64,000 nucleotides of DNA from Erwinia sp. JUb26 (GCF_003751505.1 NZ_RJVB01000006.1:248001-312000), one strand, 5' to 3'. Numbered from the stretch's first letter, positions 23,287 to 33,002 are shown. A program made the numbers and translations. Notes: a model not told the origin generated them from the sequence alone.

Positions 23287-26136
23287 TTAATCCGCCCTGC
23301 CCTTTCTTACCCGCTCTGCATAAAACGCCAGCGCCTGCTGCAGAACATCCATCGTCACCGGCTTCGACAGACAGTTATCCATCCCCGCCTCCATGCAACG
23401 CTGCTTCTCTTCTGCCAGCGCGTTGGCAGTAACGCCGACCACCGGGAAGGTTTGCCCCAGCTGGCGCAGACGCTGAGTCAGGCGATAGCCGTCCATATTC
23501 GGCATATTCACGTCGGTCAGCACAATATCGATCTCACTGCGGCTGATGACGTTCAGTGCGTCAACGCCATCCTGCGCGGTTTTCACCCTGTAACCCAGCG
23601 AACCCAGCTGATCGGACAGCAGCATACGGTTTATCGGATGATCGTCCACCACCAGAATCAGAATATCGTCGTTGCTGACCGCTCGCGGTTCGGCGGCAAC
23701 CGCCTGCGGCAGCCCGTCCGGTAGTTCGACTTCAACGCGGTAGATCCGCCCCAGCAGCGCCACCAGTTCGTGAGGCGCAATCGTGCTGTAGATCCAGCGC
23801 CCGGCAATCAGCTCCTGCGGCGCGCCGTTATGGCTGCCGTCGAAGCGGATCACCGCACGTACGTCGCTGTCCGGCTGGAAATCATGGTCGGTGATCACTA
23901 CATCATCCGCGCCATATTCCCCCTCATAGCGATGAACCTGAATGCCCTGCTGCGGCAGCGAGCGGCAGAGGAAATCCGCCAGTGTATCGTTACGAAGCGC
24001 CAGCCAGCAGTGTTTGTCCTGTAGCCCTGCATTCAGCACCGGCGCCACGACCTGGCTGTTATAAAGGGGAATGCGGATAATAAACTGGCTGCCCATTCCC
24101 GGCTCGGAGTCCACTTCAATATCGCCGTCCATCATGTTGATCAGCTTTTCACAGATTGCCAGCCCCAGCCCGGTTCCCTGGAAATTGCGTTGTACGCCGC
24201 TGCCGACCTGGAAGAACGGATCGAACAGCTTGATCACCTCTTTGGCCGGGATCCCCACGCCCGTGTCGCGCACGCGAAACGCCAGATAGCCATCGCGCAC
24301 GTAGACATGCAGGATAATGCCGCCGGTATGGGTGAATTTAATGGCGTTATTCAGCAGGTTAGAAAGCACCTGCTGCAGGCGCATCGGGTCGCCGTTCAGC
24401 GTCACCGGCACCTCGCTGTCGATAAAGCACCACAGCGTCAGGCGTTTCTTAATCACCATCGCCAGATAGTTCGAGGTGATATGTGTGACCACTTCGCGCG
24501 GGGAGAACTCGCGCGGTTCGATTTTCAGCTGCTCCGATTCGATTTTGGAGAAGTCGAGGATATCGCTGATGATCTTCAACAGCAGGCTGGAGGAGTTGTT
24601 CATCGCGGTGACCAGCGACTCAACGCCCTGGGGCAGGCTTTTGGTTTGCAGCAGATCGAGGTTACCGATAATGCCGTACAGCGGCGTACGCAGTTCGTGG
24701 CTCACGGTGGCCAGGAACATCGACTTGGACTGACTGGCCTGCTCCGCCGCCTGCGCCATCTCCTGCAGCGACTCTTCCATCTTCACGCGCGCACTAACGT
24801 CCACCAGCACGCAGATAGCGACGTTTTCGTTGCGATAGCGGGAGTGAACAAAGCTGATTTGCAGGTTGGTATTACTGCCGGTCAGTACATCCACCAGATT
24901 AGCCTGCTGGCCACAGATAATTTCGGTCAACCGCTGGCGATCTTCCTGCGTCAGGATAGTGAGATAGTTGTGCGCCAGCTCGTTACTGAGGATATTCGTG
25001 CCGTCGCTGGTTCGCAGGATACAGATCCCCACCGGGGCGGAAGCGACGATTTTACGGTTAAACTGCTCGTGTTCTTCCAGGCGGTGCGCGTTATCCTCCG
25101 CCGGTAAAAACATCCGCCGCTCCAGCAGCCATGCCAGGGTAAACAGCAGCAGTGCGCTTATCAGGTTCAGCAGCACCGCATTGACGATGAGGATCTTCAG
25201 CTGTTCCACCATCACATCGGTCGGCACGGAATACACCACGCTAAGGGAAGAAGGCGGCAGGCTCTTCTTCATAATCAACTGTTTATAGCCCTGCACATAG
25301 CCAAACCAGCCGTCGTCATCCGGTAAATCATCGGATGAAAACGCCGGACCGCCGCGCGCTGAGGACAGCACTCGCTGATTATCTTCATCGACCAGCGTCA
25401 CCGTTACCGGCAGGCTTCCCGGAGTAATAAAATCTTCCATGCGAATGGTCTGCTCGATGCCAAGCAGCGCCGCCACTTTATTCGCGATGTAAACCGGGGT
25501 AATCATGTAGTAGTAGCCGACGCCGGGCTGCGCCGCCGGAGCCACCCAGAAGAGACTACTTTTACGCTCATCCTCATTGCCGTTGCGGTACTTGAGGATA
25601 CGCTCATTCAACAGTTTTAATGCCCTTTCACGGTCCACCGAGGCGTTGCCGACGCCAAAGTCGGCCAGGCACTGGCTTTCGCCGCCCACAAAGAAGACCC
25701 GGTTCAGATCGTAGGCCGTGGCAAAGTTATCCTTCCAGTAGTGCAGGAAGTAGCTGAGGGATTCGAGAGAGCTGCGCCACGTATTGCTCATCGCGCTACA
25801 GTCGGAATCGGCATACAGCGGATAAAACTGCGGCGTGGCGGTTTTACCCGGGAAGACGCCGCTTAACAGATCGAGCCCGTTGCTGGCGGCATTCAGCCGG
25901 TTCTCGGCAATAAACTTCAGCTCGCGGGTGACATCCGCCGAGTGCCGGACATACCACTGCGTTTGGTCGTAGCTGGTGTTAAACTCCTGACGGACCTGCG
26001 ATTCTCTTTCATGCAATACATTGATAATGTAAAACGCGGTCAGCAGCGCACCCAGCGTCCACAACATCAACGCCAGCGCGCGGAACAGATAGCGGGAAAT
26101 TCTTAACGTGGTGCGGAAAGAGACGAGATATTTCAA
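23287..26136 (-). CDS. rcsC: RcsC, hybrid sensor kinase
   Basis: A 949-residue hybrid kinase, exactly the E. coli length. Two membrane helices flank a periplasmic domain. The H-box is FLATVSHELRTPLYG, followed by N and G boxes (NNAIKF, DTGVGIP, GTGLGLAI), an ABL domain, and a C-terminal receiver with its Asp in DIVLTDVNMPNMDG. It responds to envelope stress through RcsF/IgaA. The start is placed at the TTG at 26136, giving (M)KYLVSFRTTL as in E. coli. A GTG at 26226, five bases after the upstream regulator gene, would add 30 residues and suggests possible translational coupling. Confidence 0.93.
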   Translation of the reverse strand: MKYLVSFRTTLRISRYLFRALALMLWTLGALLTAFYIINVLHERESQVRQEFNTSYDQTQWYVRHSADVTRELKFIAENRLNAASNGLDLLSGVFPGKTATPQFYPLYADSDCSAMSNTWRSSLESLSYFLHYWKDNFATAYDLNRVFFVGGESQCLADFGVGNASVDRERALKLLNERILKYRNGNEDERKSSLFWVAPAAQPGVGYYYMITPVYIANKVAALLGIEQTIRMEDFITPGSLPVTVTLVDEDNQRVLSSARGGPAFSSDDLPDDDGWFGYVQGYKQLIMKKSLPPSSLSVVYSVPTDVMVEQLKILIVNAVLLNLISALLLFTLAWLLERRMFLPAEDNAHRLEEHEQFNRKIVASAPVGICILRTSDGTNILSNELAHNYLTILTQEDRQRLTEIICGQQANLVDVLTGSNTNLQISFVHSRYRNENVAICVLVDVSARVKMEESLQEMAQAAEQASQSKSMFLATVSHELRTPLYGIIGNLDLLQTKSLPQGVESLVTAMNNSSSLLLKIISDILDFSKIESEQLKIEPREFSPREVVTHITSNYLAMVIKKRLTLWCFIDSEVPVTLNGDPMRLQQVLSNLLNNAIKFTHTGGIILHVYVRDGYLAFRVRDTGVGIPAKEVIKLFDPFFQVGSGVQRNFQGTGLGLAICEKLINMMDGDIEVDSEPGMGSQFIIRIPLYNSQVVAPVLNAGLQDKHCWLALRNDTLADFLCRSLPQQGIQVHRYEGEYGADDVVITDHDFQPDSDVRAVIRFDGSHNGAPQELIAGRWIYSTIAPHELVALLGRIYRVEVELPDGLPQAVAAEPRAVSNDDILILVVDDHPINRMLLSDQLGSLGYRVKTAQDGVDALNVISRSEIDIVLTDVNMPNMDGYRLTQRLRQLGQTFPVVGVTANALAEEKQRCMEAGMDNCLSKPVTMDVLQQALAFYAERVRKGRAD

Positions 26137-26230
26137 ATGGAACCCACTGGCGTCCGAAACAGGCTGATGGTAGAAAACGTGCCGATACAGTAGCGCCAGC
26201 TTGCTAAAAAAGCCAGTTTGCACCACAGAC

Positions 26231-27232
26231 TCAGCGCGTTAATTCAGTCTGTTCTGAAGGGGATTTCCGCCACTCCGTCGGAGTTGTACCGCAAACCCGG
26301 CGAAATTCGCGATTGAAGTTGGATTTCGTCTGGAATCCGACCTCCTCCATAATCTCAATAATGGTACTGTCTTCTCCCCGCAGGCGCTCGCAGGCCTCTG
26401 TAATCCGCCAGCCGTTAACATATTGCGACACACTTTGCTGCCGCAGCGCATTAATCGCCGCTGAAACACGCCGCGCCGGGATCCCGGCTTTACGCGCCAG
26501 TAGCGCCAGATTTAAGTCTGCCCGCCGGTACAGGCCATCCTGCATCAGACGCTCGATGCACAGCAGAATATCGAGATCCCCGGTTTCGGGCTGTCCTGGC
26601 ACAACGGGTTTAGACTCAGACTCACATTCCGGCACGGCGTGATGCGATGGTGCCAGCACCAGCGGCAGCGATAAAACCGCACAGACCAGCAGATTCCCAC
26701 AAAACAGCAGCAGCTCAACACCTGCCCCACCGGCAACGTTAACCAGCAGCGACACGATCACATCCAGTAGCGCCACCGAAATCAGCACGATCGCCAGCCA
26801 ACGCCAGGTTTTAACGGTGAGCGTGCTGCGCTCCAGCATCACCATTGGCAGCGCATCGCTGCCTGCCTTGAGCGAAAACAGCATCAGACCCGCGCAGGTC
26901 AACCAGATAACCGGCATCAGCACATCTATAGCCTGTGGCAGCCCGATGACGACCGCCACCATCAGCAATACCGGCAGTGCGCTAACACCGTAGCGCAGCG
27001 GCTTTCCCTGCTGCTCCATCAGCGCCAGCAGGCAGGCGATCGGCAGCATGGCACCGGTGATCGGCTGCAGCTTATGCCAGACGCCGCTGTTCAACAGCGT
27101 ACTGATTCCTGCATTCAGGCTGTGGACCAGGCAGAGCAGCAGCAGAATGCGCCACACCCATCCCGCCTGCCAGCGTTTAATCAGCAGCAGCAGGCAAATC
27201 AGGCTCAGCAAAAAATTAATCGGTATCAACAT
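26231..27232 (-). CDS. membrane-anchored AraC-family regulator
   Basis: A 333-residue protein. About seven hydrophobic segments fill residues 1-200 (beginning INFLLSLICLLLLI). The C-terminal 100 residues are an AraC-type DNA-binding domain with two helix-turn-helix units and the usual end IIEIMEEVGFQTKSNFNREFRRVCGTTPTEWRK. Such proteins sense a signal at or in the membrane. It is divergent from the secreted hydrolase gene (79-bp gap) and reads into rcsC, so these neighbours are likely targets. E. coli has atoSC-atoDAEB in this interval instead. The regulator family is clear; its signal is not. Confidence 0.82.
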   Translation of the reverse strand: MLIPINFLLSLICLLLLIKRWQAGWVWRILLLLCLVHSLNAGISTLLNSGVWHKLQPITGAMLPIACLLALMEQQGKPLRYGVSALPVLLMVAVVIGLPQAIDVLMPVIWLTCAGLMLFSLKAGSDALPMVMLERSTLTVKTWRWLAIVLISVALLDVIVSLLVNVAGGAGVELLLFCGNLLVCAVLSLPLVLAPSHHAVPECESESKPVVPGQPETGDLDILLCIERLMQDGLYRRADLNLALLARKAGIPARRVSAAINALRQQSVSQYVNGWRITEACERLRGEDSTIIEIMEEVGFQTKSNFNREFRRVCGTTPTEWRKSPSEQTELTR

Positions 27233-27311
27233 AGGACTCTATCGCGATCGAGGACGCCAGGCGGCGCTAACAAACTGATAATGGGCTCTTTATACACAAG
27301 GAGAGAAATTA

Positions 27312-28325
27312 ATGCGCCTGTTTATTTACCTGGTCCTTTTACTCATTCCCGTCAGCGGCTGGAGCTATAGCGTGGGAAGCCGACTGGAAACGCTGGAAAA
27401 CATCTCCTCGGGACGAGATCTCAAGGTGCGGCTGTTTTATCCCACCTCTGGCAGAGGCGAACCGCAGCTGATGGGCAACAATAGTGTATTTACCGGATAC
27501 AGAGCGATCCCCGATGCCCCGCTCGCCAGCGGCCACTTCCCGCTGATTTTATTAAGCCACGGTAGCGGAGGGAATAATACGAATCTTGCCTGGCTGGCGA
27601 CGGCACTGGCAGAACGCGGCGCTATCGTGGTGGCGGCCAGCCATCCCGGAAGTACCACCGGGGATTCACGGCCCGAAACGGATCTTACGCTGCAAACCCG
27701 TGACCTGTCGCTGATACTGGATCACTATCTTACTGACTCCGCATGGAAGAACGCCATTGATGCAACGAAAATCGGCGCGGCAGGCCACTCCAAAGGCGGT
27801 TACAGCGTGCTGGCGCTGGCGGGCGGATTGATTAACCGCCAGCGCTTAGATCATTACTGTGAGGCTATGCCGCAGATGCCGGACTGCCGCTTCTACAAGC
27901 AGAACGGCGTACAGTTGGAGAAAACCGATGATGCCCGCCTCGCGGCTAACTATCGCGATCCGCGCATTAAATTTGCCATCGCGCTCGATCCGGGGATGAG
28001 CTATGTCCTGACGCCGGAAAGCCTGAAGGCCATTTCCATTCCGGTGTTGACGATTGCCGCAGGCTATTACAGCCGGCCAACGGGAAAAATGACGCTGGGA
28101 ACGGAGAAAATACCCACTCCGAGGATCGTCATTCAGCAGGCCGGGCACTTTGATTTCCTGCCGGTCTGTCAGCCGACGGCAGAGAAGATTCTGGCTGAAG
28201 AAGGGGAAGCATTTATCTGCGATACTCCCGCGTCGCAGCGGGAGTTGATTCACCAGCAGACGATCACCGCAATTACAGTGTTTCTCCAGCACCTGGGAAT
28301 TGAAAGTACCGCAAAAAATCCTTAG
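27312..28325 (+). CDS. secreted alpha/beta hydrolase (dienelactone-hydrolase-like)
   Basis: A 337-residue protein with a signal peptide (MRLFIYLVLLLIPVSGWSYS). The fold is shown by PLILLSHGSGG (oxyanion loop), the nucleophile elbow GHSKGGYS (Ser about 158), an acidic segment FAIALDPG and the catalytic-type His in AGHFDF. Similar proteins act as esterases or lipases on esters in the periplasm or outside. It has an AAGGAG ribosome site and its own promoter gap shared with the divergent AraC-type gene. It overlaps the last four bases of the convergent 66-residue gene. The substrate is unknown. Confidence 0.83.
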   Translation: MRLFIYLVLLLIPVSGWSYSVGSRLETLENISSGRDLKVRLFYPTSGRGEPQLMGNNSVFTGYRAIPDAPLASGHFPLILLSHGSGGNNTNLAWLATALAERGAIVVAASHPGSTTGDSRPETDLTLQTRDLSLILDHYLTDSAWKNAIDATKIGAAGHSKGGYSVLALAGGLINRQRLDHYCEAMPQMPDCRFYKQNGVQLEKTDDARLAANYRDPRIKFAIALDPGMSYVLTPESLKAISIPVLTIAAGYYSRPTGKMTLGTEKIPTPRIVIQQAGHFDFLPVCQPTAEKILAEEGEAFICDTPASQRELIHQQTITAITVFLQHLGIESTAKNP

Positions 28326-28522
28326 CCGCTAAACGCAGAGGGAGGTTCGGCTGAGAGTTCAGGCCCCAGCTCTCCCAGCGAGCCATGCTTCATCAGAATG
28401 TCATGCATCCTGCTCGCATTCGATTGCATAATCGCTTTCGCTTTGTTCACAATGTCGTCCCGGCTGGGGCGACCTGTTATCTGGCTTTTCGCCTGATTTC
28501 TTCCCTTTTTTTTCGATGACAT
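28322..28522 (-). CDS. small basic protein of unknown function, 66 residues
   Basis: An open frame of 66 codons, MSSKKKGRNQAKSQITGRP at the N-terminus, lysine- and arginine-rich, then a helical middle (DDIVNKAKAIMQSNASRMHDILMKHG) and an acidic, proline-rich end. An ideal AGGAGG site stands before the ATG. The basic N-terminus suggests nucleic-acid binding, but no known family is recognised. It follows the 98-residue gene on the same strand by 68 bp, so the two probably form a pair. Confidence 0.68.
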   Translation of the reverse strand: MSSKKKGRNQAKSQITGRPSRDDIVNKAKAIMQSNASRMHDILMKHGSLGELGPELSAEPPSAFSG

Positions 28523-28590
28523 AAACAGCCTCCTGCACCCATGTCCGATGGTAATAAAAACCTTTTTTCACCGCATAGCGCTGTAAAAGG

Positions 28591-28887
28591 TTATCGTAAA
28601 TGTTCCAGCTCACGGCGAGTAAACGCCATCCGTTTATCCGGCTCAAACCGGCCACACAACTCAAGAGAGAATAACGCATCAAGAGTATAAAAACTAACCA
28701 TCCAGCAGCAATTTCGTAAATACTCTTCTGACCAGACTTCATCAAATACACAATACATCGACTCATTCAGTCGGGCGATTTCCACAACGTATTCATTATT
28801 CTTTCCATCACGCTTATCCACGCTCACCAGATAACTCACCGCATCACTCAGCATGGGAGTTGAAAACTTTCTGACGGTAATATGCAT
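28591..28887 (-). CDS. small protein of unknown function, 98 residues
   Basis: A 98-residue frame beginning MHITVRKFSTPMLSDAVSYL and ending AFTRRELEHLR. AAAGGTGG lies before the ATG at 28887; an upstream in-frame start at 28935 has no such site. It contains three cysteines (two adjacent, NCCWMV) and no clear membrane helix. The family is not recognised. It is followed by the 66-residue basic protein gene. Both are A+T-richer in tone than the neighbours and absent from the E. coli arrangement, so they look like recent arrivals. Confidence 0.62.
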   Translation of the reverse strand: MHITVRKFSTPMLSDAVSYLVSVDKRDGKNNEYVVEIARLNESMYCVFDEVWSEEYLRNCCWMVSFYTLDALFSLELCGRFEPDKRMAFTRRELEHLR

Positions 28888-28995
28888 AGCCACCTTTCCT
28901 TTTGTGTGCTGTGCATCTTTATCAGCTTTGGTCACCGCCGTCAGACAGAGGGGATATTTCTGCGTAACCTCTTCCAGTCTTCAATTTTTGGCAAT

Positions 28996-29022
28996 AAAAA
29001 AGCCGGTTCATCTGAACCGGCT
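28996..29022 (-). terminator. intrinsic terminator of gyrA
   Basis: Perfect inverted repeat AGCCGGTTCA/TGAACCGGCT at 29001-29022. On the minus strand a T-run follows (the A-run at 28996-29001). It is 25 bp after the gyrA stop codon. Confidence 0.9.
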
Positions 29023-29046
29023 TTTCTCACTGGCAAGCATCAACGA

Positions 29047-31683
29047 TTACTCGTCATCTGCCTCGGGGGCATCATCATCGGTGTCCACTTCCGGGGCGAT
29101 CTCGTCATCCCCTTCCGCGACGCTACCGTCGATGGCATCCAGCTCTTCTTCCGCAACCGGTTCGGCTACGCGCTGCAGGCCCACCACGTTTTCTTCTTCC
29201 GCAGTACGGATCAGAATAACGCCCTGGGTGTTACGGCCAACCACGCTGACTTCCGAAACGCGCGTACGCACCAGCGTACCGGCATCGGTAATCATCATGA
29301 TCTGATCGCTGTCGACCACCTGTACCGCACCGATAACCGGTCCGTTGCGATCGGTGACCTTGATCGAGATAACGCCCTGCGTTGCACGCGATTTGGTTGG
29401 GTATTCCGTATTAGCCGTACGCTTACCGTAACCGTTCTGGGTCACCGTCAGGATCGCGCCGTCATCACGTGGCACAATCAGTGACACCACGCGATCGCCT
29501 TCGGCCAGCTTGATGCCGCGCACGCCGGAAGCGGTACGGCCCATGGCACGTACGGCGCTTTCCGCAAAGCGCACCACTTTACCCGCGGCGGAGAACAGCA
29601 TCGCCTCATCGCTGCCGTTGGTCAGCGACACGCCGATCAGTTCGTCGTCGTCACGCAGGTTGACGGCAATGATACCGGCGCTGCGCGGACGGCTGAACTC
29701 GGTCAGAGCGGTTTTCTTCACGGTACCGCTGGCGGTCGCCATAAAGATGTTCCAGCCCTCGGCGTATTCACGCACCGGCAGAATCGCGGTGATACGCTCG
29801 TTGGCCTCAAGCGGCAGCAGGTTGACGATTGGACGTCCACGCGCACCACGGCTGGCTTCCGGCAGCTGATAAACCTTCATCCAGTAGAGACGGCCACGGC
29901 TTGAGAAGCACAGAATAGTATCGTGCGTGTTGGCAACCAGCAGGCGGTCAATGAAGTCTTCTTCTTTGATGCGCGCTGCCGATTTACCTTTACCACCACG
30001 GCGCTGAGCTTCGTAGTCGCTCAGCGGCTGGTACTTAACATAACCCTGATGCGAAAGCGTAACCACAACATCTTCCTGAGTGATCAGGTCTTCGATGTTG
30101 ATGTCGGCGCTGTTCGCGGTGATTTCGGTGCGGCGCTTATCGCCGAACTGATCGCGGATCAGCTCCAGCTCTTCGCGGATCACTTCCATCAGGCGGTCGG
30201 CGCTTTCCAGAATGCGCAGCAGTTCAGCGATCTGCATCAGCAGTTCTTTGTACTCGTCCAGCAGCTTCTCATGCTCAAGGCCGGTCAGTTTCTGCAGGCG
30301 CAGATCCAGAATCGCCTGAGCCTGCTGCTCGGTGAGGTAGTACTGACCGTCGCGAATACCGTACTGCTCTTCCAGCCATTCCGGACGCGCGGCGTTGTCA
30401 CCGGCACGTTCCAGCATCGCAGAAACGTTGCCCAGCTCCCACGAACGCGCAATCAGCCCCGCTTTTGCTTCAGCAGGCGATGCCGCACGACGGATCAGCT
30501 CAATGATCGGGTCGATGTTGGCCAGCGCCACGGCCAGCGCTTCAAGGATGTGCGCACGATCGCGTGCCTTGCGCAGCTCGAAGATGGTACGGCGGGTAAT
30601 CACTTCACGGCGGTGACGCACGAAGGCTTCAAGAATATCCTTCAGCGGCATAATTTTAGGCTGGCCCTGATGCAGCGCCACCATGTTAATACCGAAGGAG
30701 GTTTGCAGCTGCGTCAGCGAGTAGAGGTTGTTAAGAACCACTTCACCGACCGCATCGCGCTTCACTTCAATCACGATGCGCATGCCGTCTTTATCGGACT
30801 CATCGCGCAGTGCGCTGATGCCTTCAAGACGTTTTTCTTTAACCAGTTCGGCCATTTTCTCAATCAGGCGCGCTTTGTTCACCTGATATGGAATTTCGTG
30901 CACGATAATGGTTTCGCGACCGGTTTTAGCATCGGCTTCAACTTCAGCGCGCGCGCGAATGTAGATCTTGCCACGGCCGGTGCGGTAGGCCTCTTCAATG
31001 CCACGACGGCCATTGATGATTGCCGCCGTCGGGAAGTCCGGCCCCGGGATGTGCTCCATCAGTCCTTCAACGGTGATGTTCTCATCTTCGATAAAGGCCA
31101 GACAGGCGTTGATCACTTCGGTCAGGTTATGCGGAGGAATGTTGGTCGCCATCCCCACGGCAATACCGGAAGAGCCGTTCACCAGCAGGTTAGGCACCCG
31201 CGTTGGCATCACTTCCGGGATCTGCTCGGTGCCATCATAGTTTGGCACAAAATCGACGGTCTCTTTTTCCAGATCCGCCAGCAGTTCGTGGGCGATTTTA
31301 GACATGCGCACTTCGGTGTAACGCATCGCTGCAGCGGAGTCGCCGTCGACGGAACCGAAGTTACCCTGGCCATCCACCAGCATGTAACGCAGGGAGAACG
31401 GCTGTGCCATACGCACAATGGTGTCATACACGGCAGTATCGCCATGCGGGTGATATTTACCGATAACGTCGCCGACAACACGGGCGGATTTTTTATACGG
31501 TTTGTTCCAGTCGTTACCGAGAACGTTCATGGCGTAAAGCACACGGCGGTGAACCGGCTTTAGACCATCACGAACGTCTGGTAATGCGCGGCCAACGATG
31601 ACCGACATGGCATAATCCAGGTAAGAGTTCTTTAACTCTTCCTCGATATTAACCGGTGTGATTTCTCTGGCTAGGTCGCTCAT
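29047..31683 (-). CDS. gyrA: DNA gyrase subunit A
   Basis: An 878-residue type IIA topoisomerase subunit. The catalytic Tyr122 lies in [11 protein letters not shown]; the GyrA box ([10 protein letters not shown]) marks the DNA-wrapping beta-pinwheel domain; the tail is very acidic. With GyrB it introduces negative supercoils using ATP. In the quinolone region residue 83 is Thr ([10 protein letters not shown]) while Asp87 is kept; E. coli has Ser83. It is transcribed alone, divergent from ubiG, with a TTCACC-17 bp-TATACT promoter in front. Confidence 0.98.
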   Translation of the reverse strand: MSDLAREITPVNIEEELKNSYLDYAMSVIVGRALPDVRDGLKPVHRRVLYAMNVLGNDWNKPYKKSARVVGDVIGKYHPHGDTAVYDTIVRMAQPFSLRYMLVDGQGNFGSVDGDSAAAMRYTEVRMSKIAHELLADLEKETVDFVPNYDGTEQIPEVMPTRVPNLLVNGSSGIAVGMATNIPPHNLTEVINACLAFIEDENITVEGLMEHIPGPDFPTAAIINGRRGIEEAYRTGRGKIYIRARAEVEADAKTGRETIIVHEIPYQVNKARLIEKMAELVKEKRLEGISALRDESDKDGMRIVIEVKRDAVGEVVLNNLYSLTQLQTSFGINMVALHQGQPKIMPLKDILEAFVRHRREVITRRTIFELRKARDRAHILEALAVALANIDPIIELIRRAASPAEAKAGLIARSWELGNVSAMLERAGDNAARPEWLEEQYGIRDGQYYLTEQQAQAILDLRLQKLTGLEHEKLLDEYKELLMQIAELLRILESADRLMEVIREELELIRDQFGDKRRTEITANSADINIEDLITQEDVVVTLSHQGYVKYQPLSDYEAQRRGGKGKSAARIKEEDFIDRLLVANTHDTILCFSSRGRLYWMKVYQLPEASRGARGRPIVNLLPLEANERITAILPVREYAEGWNIFMATASGTVKKTALTEFSRPRSAGIIAVNLRDDDELIGVSLTNGSDEAMLFSAAGKVVRFAESAVRAMGRTASGVRGIKLAEGDRVVSLIVPRDDGAILTVTQNGYGKRTANTEYPTKSRATQGVISIKVTDRNGPVIGAVQVVDSDQIMMITDAGTLVRTRVSEVSVVGRNTQGVILIRTAEEENVVGLQRVAEPVAEEELDAIDGSVAEGDDEIAPEVDTDDDAPEADDE

Positions 31684-31728
31684 GGAGCCGCTATCCCTCT
31701 AGATTATTCCCGGATTCAAAGGTGCGAA

Positions 31729-31757
31729 AGTATATCACACTGCGCCCAGGTGGTGAA
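31729..31757 (-). promoter_or_regulatory. probable gyrA promoter
   Basis: On the minus strand TTCACC (31752-31757) and TATACT (31729-31734) are 17 bp apart, about 45 bp upstream of the gyrA ATG. Confidence 0.55.
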
Positions 31758-31839
31758 TGGAAAGCGTTAGTTTGGCCGCTTTATTGCATTCTGACGCTGC
31801 GGTGGCCCGCAGCGTTGCCCACAGGCATCGCGAAACATG

Positions 31840-31845
31840 TATACT
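31840..31845 (+). promoter_or_regulatory. possible ubiG -10 element
   Basis: TATACT lies 30 bp before the ubiG ATG. The best -35 candidate, TTGCCC, is 19 bp upstream, which is longer than usual. Confidence 0.4.
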
Positions 31846-31875
31846 GCAGCAAACTTTGGCTGGAGTAATAACCCA

Positions 31876-32601
31876 ATGAATAAAGAACAAAACGGGGCCG
31901 CACAGAACGTTGATAGCGGTGAAATTGCTAAATTTGAAGCCGTTGCTTCGCGCTGGTGGGATCTGGAAGGCGAGTTCAAACCGCTGCATCGCATTAACCC
32001 GCTGCGCCTTGGCTATATTGCGCAGCATGCCGGTGGGCTGTTCGGTAAGAAAATCCTCGACGTTGGCTGCGGCGGCGGGATCCTGGCGGAAAGCATGGCG
32101 CGTGAAGGTGCGATCGTGACCGGGCTTGATATGGGCGCGGAGCCGCTGCAGGTTGCCCGCCTGCACGCGCTGGAAAGCGGTGTCAAAATTGATTACGTCC
32201 AGCAGCTGGTTGAAGAGCACGCCGAGCAGTTTGCCGGCCAGTACGACGTGGTGACCTGCATGGAAATGCTGGAACACGTCCCGGACCCGTGCTCGGTGGT
32301 TCACGCCTGCGCTAAGCTGGTGAAGCCCGGCGGCGAGGTGTTCTTCTCCACGATTAACCGCAACAGCAAGGCCTGGCTGATGGCGATCGTCGGTGCGGAA
32401 TACGTTCTGCGCATGGTGCCGCGCGGTACGCACGACATTAAGAAGTTTATTCGCCCGGCCGAGCTGCTGAACTGGGTGGATGAAACCACGCTGCGCGAAC
32501 GCCATATGATTGGCCTGCACTACAACCCGCTGACCAACCACTTCAAGCTGGCACCCGGTGTCGACGTCAACTATATGGTGCATACGCACCGCGTTGAGTA
32601 A
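31876..32601 (+). CDS. ubiG: UbiG, ubiquinone O-methyltransferase
   Basis: A 241-residue class I SAM-dependent methyltransferase. The SAM-binding motif is [15 protein letters not shown] (about residues 59-73), with [13 protein letters not shown] and [10 protein letters not shown] following. It performs both O-methylation steps of ubiquinone synthesis. The start at 31876 follows TGGAGT and matches the E. coli N-terminus. It is divergent from gyrA, as in E. coli. It supplies the quinone used by the complex I encoded later in the window. Confidence 0.97.
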   Translation: MNKEQNGAAQNVDSGEIAKFEAVASRWWDLEGEFKPLHRINPLRLGYIAQHAGGLFGKKILDVGCGGGILAESMAREGAIVTGLDMGAEPLQVARLHALESGVKIDYVQQLVEEHAEQFAGQYDVVTCMEMLEHVPDPCSVVHACAKLVKPGGEVFFSTINRNSKAWLMAIVGAEYVLRMVPRGTHDIKKFIRPAELLNWVDETTLRERHMIGLHYNPLTNHFKLAPGVDVNYMVHTHRVE

Positions 32602-32607
32602 AATTTC

Positions 32608-32637
32608 AGCCCCGGTCACCCGGCCGGGGCTTTTTTT
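32608..32637 (+). terminator. intrinsic terminator of ubiG
   Basis: AGCCCCGG/CCGGGGCT hairpin followed by seven T, directly after the ubiG stop codon. Confidence 0.92.
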
Positions 32638-32875
32638 CGCAGCCTGCCCTTTGCTACAAAATTCCGCCCGATCGCAATCGCATTAGAGCCAGAAAAATCT
32701 GTAAATTTCAACGCTGCGCAATATTTCCGCGCTCGATCATATTTAGAAAAAAAATCTTTTCCCATTGACATCGACCTTGGGCCTTGAGAAACGCGGACTT
32801 AGCCAAAATGCCCCTGCGCCGACAGCAATTTTCAGTGAAAATCAAGGCTTGTTAACCCCACGAAAGTTACTAGAA

Positions 32876-32924
32876 TACTCACCATATTGTTATCCATTCT
32901 TCTCTCAGCCCCTATATATAGTGT
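32876..32924 (+). promoter_or_regulatory. NrdR-box pair upstream of nrdA
   Basis: The second box, CCCCTATATATAGTGT (32909-32924), matches the NrdR consensus ACACTATATATAGTGT at 14 of 16. A weaker match (ACTCACCATATTGTTA, 32876-32891) lies 33 bp upstream, about three helical turns. NrdR with ATP/dATP represses ribonucleotide reductase genes. Confidence 0.68.
32890..32898 (+). promoter_or_regulatory. weak DnaA box
   Basis: TTATCCATT, 7 of 9 to TTATCCACA, same orientation as the strong box 35 bp downstream. Confidence 0.35.
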
Positions 32925-32933
32925 TTATCCACA
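32925..32933 (+). promoter_or_regulatory. DnaA box upstream of nrdA
   Basis: Perfect TTATCCACA abutting the NrdR-like box. DnaA regulates nrdAB in E. coli, coupling dNTP supply to replication. Confidence 0.75.
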
Positions 32934-32955
32934 GAGTTACTCACAACGAGCAAGC

Positions 32956-32964
32956 TGTGCATAA
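32956..32964 (-). promoter_or_regulatory. second DnaA-like box
   Basis: TGTGCATAA on the plus strand is 8 of 9 to the complement of TTATCCACA, 22 bp downstream of the perfect box and in opposite orientation. Confidence 0.45.
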
Positions 32965-33002
32965 ACGTGGGGATTATTTGTTTAAAACAGGTAAAACGCG
33001 AC

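Larger units (their letters stand above)
32638..33002 (+). promoter_or_regulatory. nrdAB regulatory region
   Basis: A 365-bp gene-free stretch before nrdA. It is A+T-rich in its first half and carries NrdR-like and DnaA-box sequences in its last 130 bp (listed separately). No gene or RNA is evident in it otherwise. Confidence 0.7.

Noticed and set aside
28401..28766. 121-codon open frame on the minus strand overlapping both small genes before gyrA
   Set aside because: It is out of frame with two better-supported small genes and has no ribosome site.
29923..31563. 546-codon open frame on the plus strand opposite gyrA
   Set aside because: It is the antisense shadow of gyrA. Composition is rich in His, Gln and Arg with no domain, and there is no ribosome site.
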